Below, one piece after another: positions 42,813-51,224 of a DNA stretch of 64,000 nt. Location of the stretch: the NCBI GenBank assembly GCA_022843945.1, contig JALHMR010000020.1:1-64000 (forward strand). The letters run 5' to 3'. The position numbers and the translations under genes were made by a program. Within the stretch, counting starts at the first letter, position 1, and each line of letters starts with the position of its first letter. The notes beneath the pieces were generated by a model. That model saw only the letters and a list, made by a program, of their open reading frames with translations, did not search any database and was not told the origin of the DNA. Source of the stretch: Rhodospirillaceae bacterium. Its GTDB lineage: Bacteria; Pseudomonadota; Alphaproteobacteria; CACIAM-22H2.

Positions 42813-43394
42813 ATGGTCAGCGCAGCGTCGGATAGTTTCGCGGGGGCCTCGCCCTCCCAATCGGACCCTCCTGACAGCCGGTCGACCGGGCCGCGCAACA
42901 GCAGTGAGGACTTGCTCAACCGCGCCTCGGAAGCCGCCTCGGCCGTCAAGGAGCGGGTGCGCAACCTGGCCGGCGACGAGATCGTCGACCAGGCCTCCGA
43001 TGCCGTGCTGGAGCTCAAGGACCGGGTCAGCGACCAGGTCAACGATCTGGCGGACGAGCAGCTTCAGCGCGGGGCCGCCGGCATCGACAGCGTCGCCCAG
43101 GCCGTCCACGGCGCCGCCAAGGATTTCGAGAAGTCGCTGCCGCAGGCGGCGGGGCTGATCCACCACGCCGCCGACCAGATCGAGCGGGCCTCCACGGTCG
43201 TCCGCGACAGCAGCCTCGAGGACATCGTCACCATGGTCGACGACTTCGCCCGGCGGCAGCCCGTGGCGTTCTTCGGCGCCTCGGTGCTCGCCGGCTTCGT
43301 CTTGACCCGCTTTATCAAGAGCTCCGCCGGATACCGCGAGACGCACGGTGACAGCGGATTTCCACCCCGCCGGGTGGCCGGCGAAGGAGTCTGA
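42813..43394 (+). CDS. Membrane-anchored helical protein of a DUF3618/holin cluster
   Basis: About 193 residues. An N-terminal Ser/Asp-rich disordered stretch precedes repeating amphipathic helices (ASEAASAVKERVRNLAGDEI, then VDQASDAVLELKDRVSDQVN) and one membrane helix near residue 150 (PVAFFGASVLAGFVLTRFI). Such proteins regularly precede holin-like and DUF3618 genes in alphaproteobacteria, as here; function unknown. ATG at 42813 has GGGGAG upstream; ATG 30 bases earlier is less supported. Confidence 0.78.
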   Translation: MVSAASDSFAGASPSQSDPPDSRSTGPRNSSEDLLNRASEAASAVKERVRNLAGDEIVDQASDAVLELKDRVSDQVNDLADEQLQRGAAGIDSVAQAVHGAAKDFEKSLPQAAGLIHHAADQIERASTVVRDSSLEDIVTMVDDFARRQPVAFFGASVLAGFVLTRFIKSSAGYRETHGDSGFPPRRVAGEGV

Positions 43395-43397
43395 CCC

Positions 43398-43841
43398 ATG
43401 GCGCTCTCGCGTACCGTCCCCGACATCCTCTCCGACCTGGTGAAGGAGTTCACCTCCCTGTTCCGCACCGAGATCCGCCTGGCGCGCGCCGAGGTCTCGG
43501 AGAAGATCAGCCTGGTCGGCATGGCCCTCGCCCTGATCGTCGCCGGCGCCGTGCTGCTGATGGCGGCGCTGGTCCTGCTGCTGCAGGCCGCCGTGGTCGG
43601 CCTGATCGAGCAGGGCTTCACGCCGGCCGTCGCCACGCTGATCGTGGCGGGCGGCACGCTGCTCGTCGGTATCGTGCTGCTCTGGTTCGGACTCAGCCGG
43701 CTCACACCGAGCCATCTGGCGCCACGCCGCACGGTTGACCAGCTGCAGCGCGATGCCGCCGTCGCCCGCTCGCAGGTGAGCGGCGGCGGTGACTATCCCC
43801 CTTCGGCCGGCTTCCGGCCTCTCTCGGAGGCCCGGCCATGA
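43398..43841 (+). CDS. Phage holin family (DUF1469, Act-holin-X-like) membrane protein
   Basis: 147 residues. An amphipathic N-terminus (LSDLVKEFTSLFRTEIRLAR, AEVSEKI) precedes two membrane helices (MALALIVAGAVLLMAALVLL and TLIVAGGTLLVGIVLLWFGL). The family name is historical: chromosomal members are not phage lysis genes. It starts 3 bp after the preceding stop, and its own stop overlaps the DUF3618 start (ATGA), so all three genes form one operon. Confidence 0.88.
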   Translation: MALSRTVPDILSDLVKEFTSLFRTEIRLARAEVSEKISLVGMALALIVAGAVLLMAALVLLLQAAVVGLIEQGFTPAVATLIVAGGTLLVGIVLLWFGLSRLTPSHLAPRRTVDQLQRDAAVARSQVSGGGDYPPSAGFRPLSEARP

Positions 43842-44830
43842 GCGACGATCTTCGCAATCTGGAGAATGAGACCGAGCGGGCGCGCAGCAATGTGACCGAG
43901 CTGCTCGATGAACTCCGGCTGCGCGTCTCGCCCGGCGAGATGGTCGACCAGATCGTCGGCTATGCCGGCGATGGCGCCGGCGAGATGGTGCGCAACCTCG
44001 GCAGCCAGCTGCGCAACAATCCCTTGCCGGCTCTCCTGGTCGGCGTCGGCGTTGCCTGGCTGATGCTGGGCGACCGCGGTCCGCGCCTCGGGGCCAACCC
44101 GGCAGCCCTGGGCAACCAGACGCGCGGATCTACGCGCAAGATCTTCGGCGCGGTGCAAGGGGCGGTAGCCAGCCTTGGCGACAGCGCCGAGCAGGCGGCC
44201 TCGCGGGTCAGCGACACCGGCGACCTGGTCGCCTCCAGGGCGTCGCATCTCACCGCCGCGGCTGCCGATCGGGTCGACGAGGCGCGCCAGCGGCTCGGCG
44301 ACACCGTGCATGATCTCGGCGACCGGGCGCGCGGCCTGGCCGGTGATGCCGCATCAACCGCCACGAGCCTCTACGAAGCCGCGTCGGGAACGGCACAAGA
44401 CGCCGCCGACCGGGCCCGGCACCTGGCGCAGGATGCTGCCTCGGCCGGCCATCGCGCCATCGACAGCGTGCGCCAGGCCGGCGAGAGCGCGGGCGAGATC
44501 GGTCAGCGGGTTGCCGCCGATGTCGGCGCCTTCCTCAAGGAACAGCCCCTGGTCGCGGCCGGCCTTGGTCTCGCGGTCGGGGCGATGATCGGCGCCCTGC
44601 TGCCGGCCACCCAGGCCGAGAACAAGCTGATGGGCGAGACCAGCGACACGCTCAAGGATCGGGCACGCGCCGCCGCGCAAGAGCAGTACGAGGGCGCCAA
44701 GTCGGCGATCAAGGAAGCCGCCGACGAAGCCTATGGCACCGTGGTCGGCACCGTGGCAAACGAGGAGAGCGGCCGCCACGTCGAGCCCACGGAAGGTGAG
44801 GATACGACGGAGCTCCATGCGCGCCGCTGA
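43838..44830 (+). CDS. DUF3618 protein with apolipoprotein-like amphipathic repeats
   Basis: 330 residues. N-terminal DUF3618 motif: LENETERARSNVTELLDELR. A short membrane helix at about 62-72 (PALLVGVGVAWLML) follows. Residues 90-230 are 11-residue-type amphipathic repeats (DSAEQAASRVSDTGDL, DRARGLAGDAASTATS, DRARHLAQDAASAGHR) like apolipoprotein or LEA proteins. A second hydrophobic helix is at about 242-258. It probably coats or anchors to membranes under stress; this is inferred. Confidence 0.87.
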   Translation: MSDDLRNLENETERARSNVTELLDELRLRVSPGEMVDQIVGYAGDGAGEMVRNLGSQLRNNPLPALLVGVGVAWLMLGDRGPRLGANPAALGNQTRGSTRKIFGAVQGAVASLGDSAEQAASRVSDTGDLVASRASHLTAAAADRVDEARQRLGDTVHDLGDRARGLAGDAASTATSLYEAASGTAQDAADRARHLAQDAASAGHRAIDSVRQAGESAGEIGQRVAADVGAFLKEQPLVAAGLGLAVGAMIGALLPATQAENKLMGETSDTLKDRARAAAQEQYEGAKSAIKEAADEAYGTVVGTVANEESGRHVEPTEGEDTTELHARR

Positions 44831-45950
44831 GGCGCATCCCGGAGGCGGGTACGGGCGGCAGCACTTCCGCCCGCCGCCGGGAAAGCCCACGCTGTGGGCG
44901 ACGCTGCTCACGGGAGCGCTTCTCGCAGGCGGCTTCGGCTGGAGACGCTACGGCAGCGAGGATGCCCGTATCCGCCAGGCGCTCGACGAGCGCGAAGGGC
45001 CGCAGGATCGCGGCCGCTTCGCCGACTCGCCGTCGGAGATTCCGGCGCGCGGCTGGAAAGACATCATCGTCCGCATCTACAAGGAGATCGGCGACGACCG
45101 CGTCGTGCCGCTCGCGGCCGGCGTCACCTACTACGCCCTGCTCGCCATCTTCCCGGCCATCGCCGCCCTGGTTTCGATCTTCGGCCTGTTCGCCGACACC
45201 GCCGTGATCAGCGAGCAGCTGCGCGGTCTGTCCTCGTTCATTCCCGCCGGCGCCATCGAGGTCATCGAGGAACAGCTACGCCGGCTAGCCTCGCAGGGTG
45301 AGCAGGCTCTGGGCCTGACCTTCGTCACCGGCCTCCTGCTCTCGCTGTGGAGCTCCAACGCCGGCATGAAGGCGCTCTTCGACTCGCTCAACATCGTTTA
45401 CGACGAGATCGAGAAGCGCAGCTTCATCCGCCTCAACGCCATCTCGCTGGCATTCACCTTCGGCGCCATCGTCTTTATCATGCTCGCTCTCTTCGCCGTG
45501 GTAGTCCTGCCGGTCGCCCTCAAATTCGTCGGCCTGGAGCGGCAGACCGAGTTCCTGCTCACCGTGCTGCGTTGGCCGGCCATCTTCGTGGTCGTCGCCT
45601 TTGCCGTCGCCCTGATCTACCGCCACGGGCCGAGCCGCGAGAAGGCGAAGTGGCGCTGGCTGACCTGGGGCAGCGTGGTCGCCTCGCTGCTGTGGATCGG
45701 CGTGTCGATGCTGTTCTCGTGGTACGCCACCAACTTCGGCAATTACAACGAGACCTACGGCTCGCTGGGAGCGGTCGTCGGCTTCATGGTGTGGATCTGG
45801 CTGTCGACCATTACCGTCCTGCTCGGGGCCGAGCTCGATGCCGAGATGGAGCATCAGACCGCCAAGGACACGACCGAGGGTCCGCCCAAGCCGCTCGGCG
45901 CCCGCGGCGCCACCATGGCCGACACGATCGGGCCCGCCCAGACCCGGTGA
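44817..45950 (+). CDS. YihY/virulence factor BrkB family membrane protein
   Basis: 377 residues. An N-terminal extension with one helix (WATLLTGALLAGGFGWRRYG) precedes the YihY domain: GDDRVVPLAAGVTYYALLAIFPAI, SLWSSNAGMKALFDSLNIVYDE, and LLWIGVSMLFSWYATNFGNYNETYGSLGAVVGFMVWIWLS in two adjoining pieces. Six core helices. Role uncertain; proposed transporters or flippases. ATG at 44817 overlaps the DUF3618 gene by 14 bp, completing the four-gene operon. Confidence 0.92.
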   Translation: MRAAEAHPGGGYGRQHFRPPPGKPTLWATLLTGALLAGGFGWRRYGSEDARIRQALDEREGPQDRGRFADSPSEIPARGWKDIIVRIYKEIGDDRVVPLAAGVTYYALLAIFPAIAALVSIFGLFADTAVISEQLRGLSSFIPAGAIEVIEEQLRRLASQGEQALGLTFVTGLLLSLWSSNAGMKALFDSLNIVYDEIEKRSFIRLNAISLAFTFGAIVFIMLALFAVVVLPVALKFVGLERQTEFLLTVLRWPAIFVVVAFAVALIYRHGPSREKAKWRWLTWGSVVASLLWIGVSMLFSWYATNFGNYNETYGSLGAVVGFMVWIWLSTITVLLGAELDAEMEHQTAKDTTEGPPKPLGARGATMADTIGPAQTR

Positions 45951-46038
45951 GCCCGGGAGCCGCTAACGCGTGACATTCCTGTGGCATCGGCCGCGGATGT
46001 GAAGAAACGCACCTCCCGACAGCGCCGAATCAGGTCTC

Positions 46039-46063
46039 CTACCCCTGTCGGCGAAAGGGGTAG
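46039..46063. repeat. Hairpin downstream of the YihY gene
   Basis: CTACCCC, an 11-base loop, GGGGTAG. It lies 90 bp past the YihY stop and has no T run. Weak candidate for a transcript-end structure. The rest of the 243-bp gap to 46194 shows no clear gene. Confidence 0.4.
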
Positions 46064-46211
46064 CCCGCAGCCACGCTCCTTCGGCAGGGCTTTGGCCGGA
46101 GGGAAGCCGCCGCTACTCCCGATGCCGGACCCGCTTAACTCCGTCGCCGGATTGCGAATGACGCCGGCGCTGCACAGCTAAGAGTCACGGCCCTTGTTCC
46201 ACCGGATCCCG

Positions 46212-46610
46212 ATGTTCACTGTGCTCTTCACCAACCGGTACCGCGCGCACGACAGGCAGCCGCCGTGGCTGATTGTCGAGCCGGAAAGCCGTGCCGCCCT
46301 GGCGATCGAGAACGTGCTCTCCAGGCTCGGCTGGTCGGTGCTGGGGCCGATCACCGATCCCGATAACGCCCTGCCGCTCGCCCGCCAGCACCGCCTGTCG
46401 GGGGCGGTCCTCGACCTCAACGCCGAGCCCGAGCGCGTCTACCCGGTCGCCGAGATGCTCGCCAGGCGCCGGATCCCGTTCGTCTTCATCACCGGAGGCG
46501 GAAGAGAGGAGGTGCGCGAGGATTTCCGCGACCGCCCCAGTCTGCCCAAGAGCTTCCTGATGGAGCGCCTGCGCCCGCTGTTGCGCGGCCTCGCCGTGGC
46601 CTACGCCTAG
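46212..46610 (+). CDS. Receiver-domain (response-regulator-like) protein
   Basis: About 132 residues, a stand-alone REC fold: LIVEPESRAALAIENVLSRL (acidic residues replaced by VEPE), then LSGAVLDLNAEPERV with the phosphoacceptor Asp in VLDLN, FVFITGGG with the conserved Thr, and LPKSFLMERL with the conserved Lys. The acidic pair near the N-terminus is reduced to one Glu. Such single-domain receivers act in phosphorelays. ATG at 46212; a TTG 18 bases upstream is possible. Its stop overlaps the convergent thioesterase stop. Confidence 0.82.
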   Translation: MFTVLFTNRYRAHDRQPPWLIVEPESRAALAIENVLSRLGWSVLGPITDPDNALPLARQHRLSGAVLDLNAEPERVYPVAEMLARRRIPFVFITGGGREEVREDFRDRPSLPKSFLMERLRPLLRGLAVAYA

Positions 46611-47059
46611 CCGCCCAGGTTTTCGCCCTCGCGGACCCGCAACAGGCCGCGCAGACGATCACCGACCGCCACCGGCCGGTGGCTGCGCTGGTCGGTATGG
46701 ACCCAGACCACCTCGCCCGTCGCCAGCAGCGCCTCGCCGCCCTTGGGGAAGATTCCCAGCGCGAAGGACAGACTGGAGCGGCCCAGCCGGGCCACGCGAC
46801 AGCCGATCTCCAGCTCCTGATCGAAGCGGATCGGCGCCTTGTACTCGACCACGCAGCGCACGGTATGGAAGTCGATGCCGCTGGCGGTGGCCTCCGCCAT
46901 CAGGTCGTAGGGCAGACCGCGGAAATACTCGGTGATCGCCGTGTCGTAGTAGGTCAGGTAATGGGCGTTGAACACCACCCCCTGCTGGTCGACCTCCGAG
47001 TAACGGACCCGCAAGGGGCAGAAGAAGCGGAACGCCGCCCGCGTCGTGACATTGTCCAT
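46607..47059 (-). CDS. Acyl-CoA thioesterase, 4HBT hotdog family (YbgC/FadM-like)
   Basis: 150 residues. The hotdog signature VRYSEVDQQGVVFNAHYLTY contains the catalytic Asp of the 4-hydroxybenzoyl-CoA thioesterase class. A second part VVEYKAPIRFDQELEIGCRV follows. It hydrolyses acyl-CoA thioesters; chain preference is not visible. No Tol-Pal genes are nearby, so YbgC itself is not claimed. Confidence 0.9.
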   Translation of the reverse strand: MDNVTTRAAFRFFCPLRVRYSEVDQQGVVFNAHYLTYYDTAITEYFRGLPYDLMAEATASGIDFHTVRCVVEYKAPIRFDQELEIGCRVARLGRSSLSFALGIFPKGGEALLATGEVVWVHTDQRSHRPVAVGDRLRGLLRVREGENLGG

Positions 47060-47128
47060 CCCCCTCTCCTATCCCCGAATCAGGGTTTTGCGCTAGGCTG
47101 CCGTTTCCGCGACCCGAGGGGGATTCCC

Positions 47129-47398
47129 GTGCTCGAGCTCCGACCGAACTGCGAATGCTGCGACCGCGACCTGCCGCCCGAATCGGCCGCGGCGCGGATC
47201 TGCTCCTTCGAGTGCACCTTCTGCAGCACCTGCGCCGAGGGCGTGCTGGGCGGCCGCTGCCCCAACTGCGGCGGCGAGCTGGTCCGCCGGCCGGTGCGGC
47301 CCGCCGCGAAGCTGGCGAAATTCCCGGCTTCGGCGACCCGTAAGGTGAGGCCACAAGGCTGCGCACCCGCGGCGGCGGCCAATCGGGCCGGGGCATGA
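47129..47398 (+). CDS. DUF1272 zinc-binding protein
   Basis: 89 residues. Eight cysteines in CECCDRDLP, CSFECTFCSTC and CPNCGGELVRRP give two zinc knuckles, the exact DUF1272 layout beginning LELRPNCECC. The C-terminal tail (after RPAAKLAKFP) is longer than usual. GTG start at 47129 with GGGGGA upstream. Its stop overlaps the next gene as ATGA. Function unknown. Confidence 0.9.
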   Translation: MLELRPNCECCDRDLPPESAAARICSFECTFCSTCAEGVLGGRCPNCGGELVRRPVRPAAKLAKFPASATRKVRPQGCAPAAAANRAGA

Positions 47399-48690
47399 GC
47401 GGGCGCGAGCTGCGTATCGGCACGCCCTGGAATGCACCGGGCCTGCAGCGCTTCAACGGCGATCATCCACTGCCCGGCAGCCTGATCGCCGACTATCCCG
47501 GCTACAGCTTCGACTTCGCGCTGTCCCAGGCCGACGCCGCCAATATCCGCCGGGCCCAGGACGAAGCCAACGCGCTACGCGCTGCCCTGGCGGCGCTCGA
47601 GCCGCCGCCGGCGGCCGCCGACATCGAGGAATTCGTGGTCTCGCGCGGCCTGCAGACCCAGGCGATGATGCTTGCCCCCTGCGACATGCATTTCCTGCAC
47701 ACCGCACCGCTGACCCACGGCAAGAAACCCTGGATCCTGCACATCGAGGAGATGATCACGCTGTTCGCGCCGTTCGTCTGGCACGGCATCTCGGCCAATG
47801 TGAAGATCCGCGAAGTCCCCGCTTACCGGATGGTGAAACACCTGCTGGAATCGCCGGCCTGCCGGGCGGTCTTCTCGCATCTGACGCACAGCAAGGATTT
47901 CCTGCCCGTGCTGTTCGACAGCGAGATCCTCGCCCGGAAGGTGCATCACGTGCCGCTGGGCGTGGAGTTCTCCTCGGCGGCGACCAAGAAGATCGCCGAG
48001 CGCCAGGCGACGCGCGGCGGCTTGCCGGGAACCACCTTCCTGTTCACCAACTCCTGGTCGCAGCACGAATCGAGCTTCGTGCTGCGCGGCGGCAGCGACG
48101 TCATCCGCGCCTTCATCGGCCTGGTGCAGAAATATCCGGACGTGCGGCTGATCGTGCTTTCTACCCTGCCGGTGTCGCATTACGGCGAAGGCTTCCGCGA
48201 CTTCGTGCGCCAGATCCCCAACCTGATCCTGATCGAGAATCGCGCCAGCGACGATGAGCTGGTGGAGCTGATGATGACGGCCGACGTCTTCCTGGTGCCG
48301 TCGGTCGGCCTGCACGCGCTTTCCATCCTGCGCTCCATGTATTGCGGGCTGCCGACCGTCGTCTCCGATGCGCCGGGCAACGAGGAGTATATCGAGCACG
48401 ACAAGACCGGTGTCGTCGTGCCGGGTCGTCGGGGCAAGACCGCCTGGTATGACGAGATCGGCTTTCTCCACCAGACCTTCGAACCGGTCTTCTCCAAGCA
48501 GCTCGACGATTTTTCCGCCGGGTTGTTCAAGGAGATGGAATCCCTGCATCTCGACCGCGAGCGGCGGCGGCGGATCGGCGCCGCGGCGCGCGAGCTGGCC
48601 CGCCGTCGCCACCGCATCGAGGATTGGCGGGCCGGCTTCCAGCGCATTCTCGACGAGGTCCGGCCGACCCTCTCTACCGCCTCGCCTTAA
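47395..48690 (+). CDS. Glycosyltransferase, GT4-like (GT-B fold)
   Basis: 431 residues. The C-terminal half has GT-B signatures: LFTNSWSQHESSFVLRGGSD, LIVLSTLP, then SVGLHALSILRSMYCGLPTVVSDAPGNEEYIEHDKTG in adjoining segments, where the E of NEEYI is the donor-binding Glu. The N-terminal part is divergent and includes CDMHFLHTAPLTHGKKPW. Acceptor and sugar unknown. Translationally coupled to DUF1272; unrelated in position to the 4-12 kb glycan region. Confidence 0.85.
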   Translation: MSGRELRIGTPWNAPGLQRFNGDHPLPGSLIADYPGYSFDFALSQADAANIRRAQDEANALRAALAALEPPPAAADIEEFVVSRGLQTQAMMLAPCDMHFLHTAPLTHGKKPWILHIEEMITLFAPFVWHGISANVKIREVPAYRMVKHLLESPACRAVFSHLTHSKDFLPVLFDSEILARKVHHVPLGVEFSSAATKKIAERQATRGGLPGTTFLFTNSWSQHESSFVLRGGSDVIRAFIGLVQKYPDVRLIVLSTLPVSHYGEGFRDFVRQIPNLILIENRASDDELVELMMTADVFLVPSVGLHALSILRSMYCGLPTVVSDAPGNEEYIEHDKTGVVVPGRRGKTAWYDEIGFLHQTFEPVFSKQLDDFSAGLFKEMESLHLDRERRRRIGAAARELARRRHRIEDWRAGFQRILDEVRPTLSTASP

Positions 48691-48768
48691 TCCTGACATG
48701 CTGCCCGGCGAGGCTCCGGCCTGCTAAGCTGGGGAAGCCGCGGTTCGGGGGCAGGTCAGGGGACGGGG

Positions 48769-50184
48769 ATGTCGCGCAGTTCCGAACGCCCGATTTCGAC
48801 GCTGGCAGAGCGCCGCGCCTCCCGGCTGCGCCTGGCCTTTGCCCGCGAGCAGCTCGGCGGCCTGCGCCTTGCCACCTATGCGCGGCTGGTCGCGCTCGGC
48901 ATCATCGCCGTCTGGCTGGTGGCCGCCCAGCGCGAGATCTCGGTCGTCTACTATCTCGGCATCGTCGCCGTCTTCGCCGTGCTGGCCTTCATTCAGCTGG
49001 GGGCGAGCGGCGGCCCCGGCCGGGCTTGGGTGAAATATGTATTCACGGCGCTGGAGATGGCGCTGCTCGCCGCGGTGCTGGTGCATCCCAATCCGCTGGC
49101 CTCCTACATGGCCGACATTCCGCCCGCCATGCTCGTGCGCGGTCAGAACTTCCTCTATTTTTTCGTCCTGCTGGCGCTGACGGCCCTCAGCCTTTCGCCG
49201 GCCTATGTGCTGTGGAGCGGTGTCGCCGCGGCAGCCGCCTGGTGCGGCGGCGTCTTCTGGGTGGTCATGCAGCCCGGCACGGTGACCGTCGGCTCGTTCG
49301 CCGAGTATCGCTCGATGACCTTGGCCGACCGGGCGGCGGCGCTGTTCGATCCTGACTTCGTGGATATCGTCGTCCTGCAGCAGCAGATCGTCCTGCTGCT
49401 GGTCGTCGCCGGACTGATCGCGCTGGCCGCCGGCCGGGCCCGGCGGGTGGTCGAGCGCCAGGCGATCCTCGAGCGCGAACGCGCCAGCCTCGCCCGCTAT
49501 TTCTCGCCCAACATCGTCGACCAGCTCACCCAGGCCGACAACCCGCTGGGGGCCGTCCGTCGCCAGGACATCGCCGTGCTGTTCTGCGATCTCGTTGGCT
49601 TCACCGGCATGGCGGCCACCGAGCCGCCGGAGCGCGTCGTCGGCTTCCTGCGCGAGCACTACGCCCGCCTCGAGGAGGCGGTGTTCGCCTGCGGCGGCAC
49701 CATCGACTGCTACTTCGGGGACGCCATGATGGCGACCTTCGGCACGCCCAACCCCGGCACCAACGATGCAACCCGGGCCCTGCAATGCGGCCGGGACATT
49801 CTCGAGCGGCTGGAAACCTGGAACCGCGAACGGGCCGAACGGCGCGAGCCCGCGGTGCGCGCCGGCATCGGCATCCATTACGGGCCGGTGGTGCTCGGCA
49901 ATATCGGCGGCGAGCGTCGCCTGGAGTTCACCGCCATCGGCGACACCGTCAACATCGCCAAGCGGCTGGAGAGCCTGACCCGCGATGTCGGCTCGGCGCT
50001 GGCCGTCAGCGGCGCGCTTGTCGAGCAGATCCGGCGCGAGAACAAGGATGAGGCGCCGCCGGAGCTCGAAGGCCTGAGCGAGGCCACACCGGTGGTCCTG
50101 CGCGGCCGGGCGGTGGAGACGGTGGTCTGGCTGCTCAGGCCCGAGAGCCGCGCGGTCGGGCCCACCCTGGTGGCCGGGGACTGA
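48769..50184 (+). CDS. Membrane-bound class III adenylate/guanylate cyclase
   Basis: 471 residues. Six membrane helices (about 30-215) precede a helical linker (ERERASLARYFSPNIVDQLT) and the catalytic domain (about 255-440): AVLFCDLVGFTGM and CYFGDAMMATFG hold the metal-binding Asps, and TAIGDTVNIAKRLE the transition-state Asn/Arg. At the place where adenylate cyclases usually have the purine-specifying Lys (DKY/IKF before xGDA) this protein has Cys, so nucleotide specificity is uncertain. Likely a membrane sensor making a cyclic nucleotide. Confidence 0.92.
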   Translation: MSRSSERPISTLAERRASRLRLAFAREQLGGLRLATYARLVALGIIAVWLVAAQREISVVYYLGIVAVFAVLAFIQLGASGGPGRAWVKYVFTALEMALLAAVLVHPNPLASYMADIPPAMLVRGQNFLYFFVLLALTALSLSPAYVLWSGVAAAAAWCGGVFWVVMQPGTVTVGSFAEYRSMTLADRAAALFDPDFVDIVVLQQQIVLLLVVAGLIALAAGRARRVVERQAILERERASLARYFSPNIVDQLTQADNPLGAVRRQDIAVLFCDLVGFTGMAATEPPERVVGFLREHYARLEEAVFACGGTIDCYFGDAMMATFGTPNPGTNDATRALQCGRDILERLETWNRERAERREPAVRAGIGIHYGPVVLGNIGGERRLEFTAIGDTVNIAKRLESLTRDVGSALAVSGALVEQIRRENKDEAPPELEGLSEATPVVLRGRAVETVVWLLRPESRAVGPTLVAGD

Positions 50185-50188
50185 CGGC

Positions 50189-50560
50189 ATGCCGTCGGAC
50201 GCTGCCGCCGAGTGCGCTTTGTGCCGGCCCGAGGACGTCGTGCTGGAAAACGATCTCGTCTACGTCGCCCGCGATAAGTTCGCACTGGCTCCCGGCCACG
50301 TGATCGCCGTGCCGCGCCGACATGTCGCGGACTTCTTCGCCATGACCACGCCCGAGAAGCACGCCGTTCTGGCCGCCCTTGATGAGGCGAAGGCACGGCT
50401 GGATCGCGAGCACCGACCCGACGGCTACAACATTGGGGTTAATATCGGCGCCGCCGCGGGGCAATCGCGCCTGCATGTGCATGTGCATCTGATCCCGCGC
50501 TATCGCGGCGATGTGGCCGATCCGCGCGGCGGCGTGCGCTGCGTCCTGCGCAAGGCCTAA
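50189..50560 (+). CDS. HIT family nucleotide-binding protein
   Basis: 123 residues. The histidine triad is LHVHVHLIPRY (HxHxH), preceded by YNIGVNIGAAAGQS, as in HIT hydrolases. An N-terminal CALC pair resembles the zinc-binding start of some HIT proteins. Substrates would be AMP-linked compounds or dinucleoside polyphosphates. ATG at 50189, 4 bp after the cyclase stop, so cotranscription with it is likely. Confidence 0.92.
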   Translation: MPSDAAAECALCRPEDVVLENDLVYVARDKFALAPGHVIAVPRRHVADFFAMTTPEKHAVLAALDEAKARLDREHRPDGYNIGVNIGAAAGQSRLHVHVHLIPRYRGDVADPRGGVRCVLRKA

Positions 50561-50639
50561 GGTGATGTTCCTGGACCGCGCAGGCAACCAAAGGTAGCGG
50601 TCGCCTCGCCGTGCCTTCCCGCGTAAGCTGCGCGCGGTC

Positions 50640-51218
50640 ATGCCGCGCTTCCTCGCCGCCCTCGTATTCGCATCCCTCGCGCTCGTCACCCCGGCCCACG
50701 CCGACGGCACTAGCGAAGCGGCGTGGGCAGCACTCGCCCGCGGCGCGGTCGCGCTGATCCGCCACGCCGAGACCTCGGGAGGTGCGGGAGATCCGCCCGA
50801 CTTCCGGCTCAATGACTGCGACACCCAGCGCCTGTTGAATGCGCGCGGGCGGCAGCAGGCCATCGCGCTTGGCGAAGTCTGGCGCCGGCGCGGCGTCATC
50901 GCCCGCCGCGTGATGTCGTCGCAATGGTGCCGCTGCGTCGAAACCGCGATCCTGATGGGCATCGGCCCGGTACAGCCGTTCGCGCCGCTCAACAACCTGT
51001 TCGGCCGCTACGAGGCCAGCCAGGCGCAGGTTGCGGCGCTGCGGCCACTGGTCGCGGAATGGAAGGGACCGGGCGCCCTCGTCCTGGTCAGCCACGGCTC
51101 GACGATCCTGGCTTTCGCCGGCGTCAGCCCGGCCGAGGGCGAGATCGTGGTCGTCGAGCCCGAACCGGCGAACAGCCGGGGCGTGCGCGTCGTCGGCCGG
51201 ATTCCGCCGCCGCGCTAG
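50640..51218 (+). CDS. Exported histidine phosphatase family protein
   Basis: 192 residues. Signal peptide (FLAALVFASLALVTPAHADG). The catalytic RHG-like motif is ALIRHAETSG, LNARGRQQAIALGEVW follows, and the second His is in VLVSHGSTILAF. This is a branch-2-like small periplasmic phosphatase; substrate unknown. ATG at 50640. The gene is separated from the convergent hydrolase by 6 bp. Confidence 0.88.
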   Translation: MPRFLAALVFASLALVTPAHADGTSEAAWAALARGAVALIRHAETSGGAGDPPDFRLNDCDTQRLLNARGRQQAIALGEVWRRRGVIARRVMSSQWCRCVETAILMGIGPVQPFAPLNNLFGRYEASQAQVAALRPLVAEWKGPGALVLVSHGSTILAFAGVSPAEGEIVVVEPEPANSRGVRVVGRIPPPR

Positions 51219-51224
51219 ACGCGC

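Noticed and set aside
43398-43841. Prophage suspected from the holin-like gene
   Set aside because: No other phage gene is nearby, and the gene sits in a conserved chromosomal operon with DUF3618 and YihY genes.
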